From contig JAKMFY010000179.1 in the NCBI GenBank assembly GCA_022425185.1, positions 1 to 7,417 of the forward strand: a DNA stretch of 7,417 nucleotides, in the 5' to 3' direction. Shown piece by piece: positions 5,178 to 7,417 of the stretch. The notes beneath the pieces were generated by a model that had not been told where the DNA came from, did no database searches, and saw only the letters and a program-made list of their open reading frames with translations. This DNA comes from Candidatus Poseidoniaceae archaeon (GTDB lineage Archaea > Thermoplasmatota > Poseidoniia > Poseidoniales > Poseidoniaceae). The first letter of the stretch is position 1. Every line of letters starts with the position of its first letter. Position numbers and translations under genes: made by a program.

Positions 5178-6200
5178 TTATTCGAGTTTCTTCAAATCTG
5201 CATCGCCCATAATTCTTGGTTTAGAATCGAGTTGAGCAATCAACACTGAGGGAGGGTTTTCGATACGTTGGAGAAGAGATGTCTCCCAACGAACAGTTCC
5301 AATACCGCCATCTATGGCTTCGACGCGACCTACAACAAACTGTAAATCAATCGAAGCATGAAGGACGTCACCTACTGTCAATTTCCGCTTTTGGAAAGGA
5401 GATATGTTGAGACTCATTTGGGACAATGAATGCGATTCCAGAGCAAGAGGTCTGTGTATATCCTTTCTCTTATCTTCAAGTTCGGGGAGAACGATCAGGC
5501 ATGTTCCGGTTAGTGATTCTTCTTTCGCATTGCGAAGGGCGATACCTACTCTATCTCCAGCGCCAGCTTTTGGGACATCATCATCCATAACTTGCAGCGA
5601 TTTTACAGAACCACTTCCTCCCGAAGGAAGCATCGTAATTTCGTCATGAACAGAAACACTTCCAGATTGGACATATCCAATTGCAACAAGTCCAATCCCT
5701 TTCACGTTGAAGTGTTGATCGATTGGGACGACGAGAGGTTGTTGTTCAACCATTTGAAGTTCCTCTGCCATAGAATCCATAATTCCATACAATGCAGATC
5801 TCAGCCCGGGTCCGTCGTCCTTTTCGAAGGTCCAATCGGTTAAACCTGCTTGCTTGAAGAGAGTCTTAGCCATGTCTTCGTCAACCCATTCGCCTTGAGG
5901 CGGGCGGATTACAGCAATTCCTTGTTTGATGTTTGCACTTGCAAAAGCGACGAGTGCTTCGCCTAGAGTCGCATCAATTGCAGTAATCTCGATAAGGCCA
6001 GCACGTGCTGCGGAAAGAGCATTGAGCAATGGGCGCAAACGTTCTGGATATTTTGCAGGACGGATTAATGAGAGAATCTGTGCTTCACCGTTGACCATGT
6101 CTTTGTTCACGTAGGTGTGAACGTCTCTTTGGTCGGTTGGTTTTGCGATGCTTCTTGCTAGGTCGTCACTACCAACCATGGCGATGTTAAGAACTGGCAT
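5178..6200 (-). CDS. EF-Tu/SelB-like protein with degenerate GTPase domain
   Basis: A 340-residue protein built like a translational GTPase (G domain, then two beta-barrels), but with a G domain that has lost its nucleotide motifs. Where the P-loop GxxxxGK[S/T] belongs, residues 10-17 read GSDDLARS: Gly to Ala and Lys to Arg. No DxxG is seen; the matching place reads RPAKYPERLRPLL (47-59). NKxD is replaced by RPPQG (99-103) after the strand GIAVI. From about 157 the barrel domain is well kept: VVPIDQHFNVKGIGLVAIGYVQSGSVSVHDEI, then VKSLQVMDDD and AGAGDRVGIAL, wording close to domain 2 of SelB and GTPBP1-type factors. A third domain (about 250-335) contains KRKLTVGDVLHA and QFVVGRVEA. Similar P-loop-poor proteins occur in halophilic and methanogenic archaea, from memory, annotated loosely as EF-Tu/IF-2/RF-3 GTPases. 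It lies 35 bases after the thioesterase with no convincing TATA box of its own, so it is probably co-transcribed. GTP hydrolysis is unlikely; binding of tRNA, ribosome or another partner is possible. Confidence 0.82.
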   Translation of the reverse strand: MPVLNIAMVGSDDLARSIAKPTDQRDVHTYVNKDMVNGEAQILSLIRPAKYPERLRPLLNALSAARAGLIEITAIDATLGEALVAFASANIKQGIAVIRPPQGEWVDEDMAKTLFKQAGLTDWTFEKDDGPGLRSALYGIMDSMAEELQMVEQQPLVVPIDQHFNVKGIGLVAIGYVQSGSVSVHDEITMLPSGGSGSVKSLQVMDDDVPKAGAGDRVGIALRNAKEESLTGTCLIVLPELEDKRKDIHRPLALESHSLSQMSLNISPFQKRKLTVGDVLHASIDLQFVVGRVEAIDGGIGTVRWETSLLQRIENPPSVLIAQLDSKPRIMGDADLKKLE

Positions 6201-6235
6201 GTGTCAATCCACAAGCCATTCTTTCATCAATGCTC

Positions 6236-6700
6236 TCATTCGGAATTACGCTTTGAGAGCATGTTTTCTCGAATTTCTTCAGCTTTCTTCCACTCGCCCA
6301 TGTCTTCCTCGGATTCAGGGACGAGTTGTGGGATTGGAATAGGTCTCATCATAGAATCGATTGCAACCATGAAGAAATAGCCTTCACAGATGACTCTTGT
6401 TTCCCAATCTGACTTTGTCATAGCACAGGCTGTAACTTTTACTCCTGCTGTGTGTGTACTCGTGAATACGACTCGGCCAGTGACTTCGATGAGATCACCT
6501 TGTCTTGCAGGCGCTTTGAAGGTCAATGTGTCGATTGAGATTGTAACAAATTCTCTGTGAGCAAATTTAGAACATGCAATGCCGGCGGCTTTGTCCATAA
6601 CCGAAAGTAAACGTCCTCCGAAGAGTGTATTGTACGAGTTTGTGTCCTGAGGAAATACCTCTTCAATCAACATCACTGGTTCGGTTGAGAATGGCTTCAT
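6236..6700 (-). CDS. Hot-dog acyl-CoA thioesterase (YciA/ACOT type)
   Basis: Hydrolyses acyl-CoA to free acid and CoA; cytoplasmic, usually a multimer of hot-dog folds. With the ATG at 6700 it has 154 residues, normal for a single-domain enzyme. The opening MKPFSTEPVMLIEEVFP is the family's usual start. NSYNTLFGGRLLSVMD (21-36) is the active-site signature with Asp36; Asn24 stands where Gly is common. FVTISIDTLTFKAPARQGD (51-69), then VTGRVVFTSTHTAGVKV (73-89) and CEGYFFMVAID (105-115) are the core strands. The tail from 129 on is charged and helical. A TTG at 6724 would add 8 residues, but the ATG is favoured because of the N-terminal family match and a TATA-like box centred 26-27 bases upstream. 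It heads a same-strand run with the EF-like gene 35 bases on. Confidence 0.9.
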   Translation of the reverse strand: MKPFSTEPVMLIEEVFPQDTNSYNTLFGGRLLSVMDKAAGIACSKFAHREFVTISIDTLTFKAPARQGDLIEVTGRVVFTSTHTAGVKVTACAMTKSDWETRVICEGYFFMVAIDSMMRPIPIPQLVPESEEDMGEWKKAEEIRENMLSKRNSE

Positions 6701-6723
6701 GATAAGACCCAGCCCTCTCTCCA

Positions 6724-6731
6724 ATATGAAT
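6724..6731 (-). promoter_or_regulatory. TATA-like box for the thioesterase
   Basis: Minus-strand ATTCATAT, with the TCATAT part centred about 26-27 bases before the ATG at 6700. It supports that ATG, as a leaderless start, over the upstream TTG at 6724. Confidence 0.4.
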
Positions 6732-6800
6732 ACATGGAGTCAGAACATGGCGAATTTACGATTTTTCTGAGTATTATCCCCTTTCAAAGCAAAGTAGTCA

Positions 6801-6820
6801 TTTAAGCGACGAAGTTTTAG
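6801..6820 (+). promoter_or_regulatory. TATA-like region for the secreted-protein gene
   Basis: Two candidates lie here: TTTAAG at 6801-6806, which would give a leader of about 13 bases, and GTTTTAG at 6814-6820, centred 25 bases before the ATG at 6842 and fitting a leaderless message. No A/T-rich box lies at the right distance for the second in-frame ATG at 6854. The remainder of the 6701-6841 gap shows nothing else I can name. Confidence 0.35.
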
Positions 6821-6841
6821 AGCAGTGTCGATACGCACAAC

Positions 6842-7417
6842 ATGGGTGAAACCATGGCTTCTACTGATGGACGAACAAAAATTGCATTTTTCCTTATTAC
6901 TTTGATGATACTGACTCCGCTAGCAACCGCTGCAAGCATATCAGATTTCAGTTCAGGTTCGAGTGAAGTTGAGATTGTACTTGATGAGGCTTCGACCTAC
7001 ATGAACGAAGTCGATGGTTCGGTTGACCTGCCTACTGGTGAATCAATCACATCAGCAAGTGTTGCAGTTTCAACAACACCTGCAATCCACGGTGCACATA
7101 CCCGCATCGATATTGAAACAATGCCTCGTGTATGGAACCCGAACTTCAATGGACAGAAAACCTCTTTTTCTCAACCGACTGATTTCCAATTTGAAGACGG
7201 AGCCACATCAACACCAGTTTCACTCAAGGCGGAAGGCCTCTTGACAGACTTCGAGAGTGACCAAGCTGGCTTTATGGATACGACTAACCCACCACCAAGT
7301 TCAGGTGCTCCATGGTCGCATGGTTCATTGTTTGGAGGGACTGTGCTTCCTTCTGATTGTGCATCTGGAAGCGACTGTTGGGGGACCGGATTATTCGATG
7401 TCGATTATACAGATGAT
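6842..7417 (+). CDS. Secreted protein with signal peptide, N-terminal part only
   Basis: The frame is open for 192 codons to the right edge, so the C-terminus is missing. Residues 1-13 are polar with Arg11 and Lys13, then a hydrophobic core IAFFLITLMILTPLATA (14-30), with likely cleavage after Ala30 or Ala31 before SISDF. This is a Sec-type signal peptide. The mature part begins Ser-rich, then VEIVLDEASTYMNEVDG and beta-type stretches (SASVAVST, TRIDIETMPRVWNP, PVSLKAEGLL). From about 136 the order F-E-S, G-F, P-W-S-H-G, two cysteines (173 and 179), C-W-G-T-G-L and D-Y resembles the start of the lectin-like/MAM-type domain found in secreted archaeal and bacterial proteins, and C173/C179 may form a disulfide. 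Function unknown; an extracellular enzyme or surface protein is likely. Met5 is an alternative start; Met1 is preferred on promoter spacing. Divergent from the thioesterase. Confidence 0.8.
   Translation, partial: MGETMASTDGRTKIAFFLITLMILTPLATAASISDFSSGSSEVEIVLDEASTYMNEVDGSVDLPTGESITSASVAVSTTPAIHGAHTRIDIETMPRVWNPNFNGQKTSFSQPTDFQFEDGATSTPVSLKAEGLLTDFESDQAGFMDTTNPPPSSGAPWSHGSLFGGTVLPSDCASGSDCWGTGLFDVDYTDD

Noticed and set aside
5592..5843. Plus-strand frame of 83 residues antisense to the EF-like gene
   Set aside because: It has no family motif and lies wholly within the well-supported minus-strand domain 2 coding sequence.
6205..6228. Seven-codon frame MKEWLVD on the minus strand just before the EF-like gene, a possible upstream leader peptide
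   Set aside because: It is too short to test, has no ribosome site of its own and no attenuator-like codon run; chance is the simpler explanation.
6701..6724. TTG start at 6724 for the thioesterase
   Set aside because: The ATG at 6700 gives the family's usual N-terminus and has a TATA-like box at the right distance, and the TTG would lie at the edge of that box.
7014..7244. Plus-strand frame of 76 residues near the right edge
   Set aside because: It is out of frame with the secreted protein starting at 6842, which has a signal peptide and stays open to the edge.

Overview
This window looks like dense, streamlined archaeal DNA, most likely from a marine Thermoplasmatota/Euryarchaeota lineage such as Marine Group II (Poseidoniales). 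That is an inference from three things. There is an archaeal-type EF1A/SelB-like protein with a decayed GTPase site. Several start codons have an A/T-rich TATA-like box centred about 25-27 bases upstream, as expected for leaderless archaeal transcripts. A secreted protein of a style familiar from these organisms begins at the right edge. Base composition is moderate. I see no tRNA, rRNA, CRISPR array, insertion sequence or phage gene, and no stretch over 150 bases without a gene.

Layout. At the left edge, the start of a small winged-helix-like protein (minus, cut by the window) is divergent from an endonuclease VIII (nei, plus). Their start codons lie exactly equidistant from a 10-base palindrome with a TTTAAA core. 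nei converges on, and overlaps by 4 bases, a 95-residue orphan protein (minus, 995-1282). A 110-base A/T-rich divergent promoter region follows, then a two-gene plus-strand unit: a biotin carboxylase (1393-2733) and, 10 bases later, a PfkB-family kinase (2744-3682). The kinase ends in an 18-base tail-to-tail overlap with a minus-strand run of three genes, read right to left: a hot-dog acyl-CoA thioesterase (6700-6236), an EF-Tu/SelB-like protein with a degenerate P-loop (6200-5178), and a 473-residue membrane-hairpin protein with a long low-complexity tail (5086-3665). A 141-base divergent region then leads to a plus-strand secreted protein (6842 onward), cut by the right edge.

How the genes may work together. 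nei is base-excision repair, and its divergent partner may be a regulator. The biotin carboxylase would supply carboxybiotin to an acyl-CoA carboxylase whose carrier and carboxyltransferase subunits are not in this window. The thioesterase also acts on acyl-CoA, but it is transcribed away from the carboxylase, so no shared pathway can be claimed. The EF-like protein and the membrane protein have no clear assigned role. No complete new multi-gene system is evident. The best leads are the symmetric shared promoter, the pseudo-GTPase, and the membrane protein with its PH-like/hairpin module.
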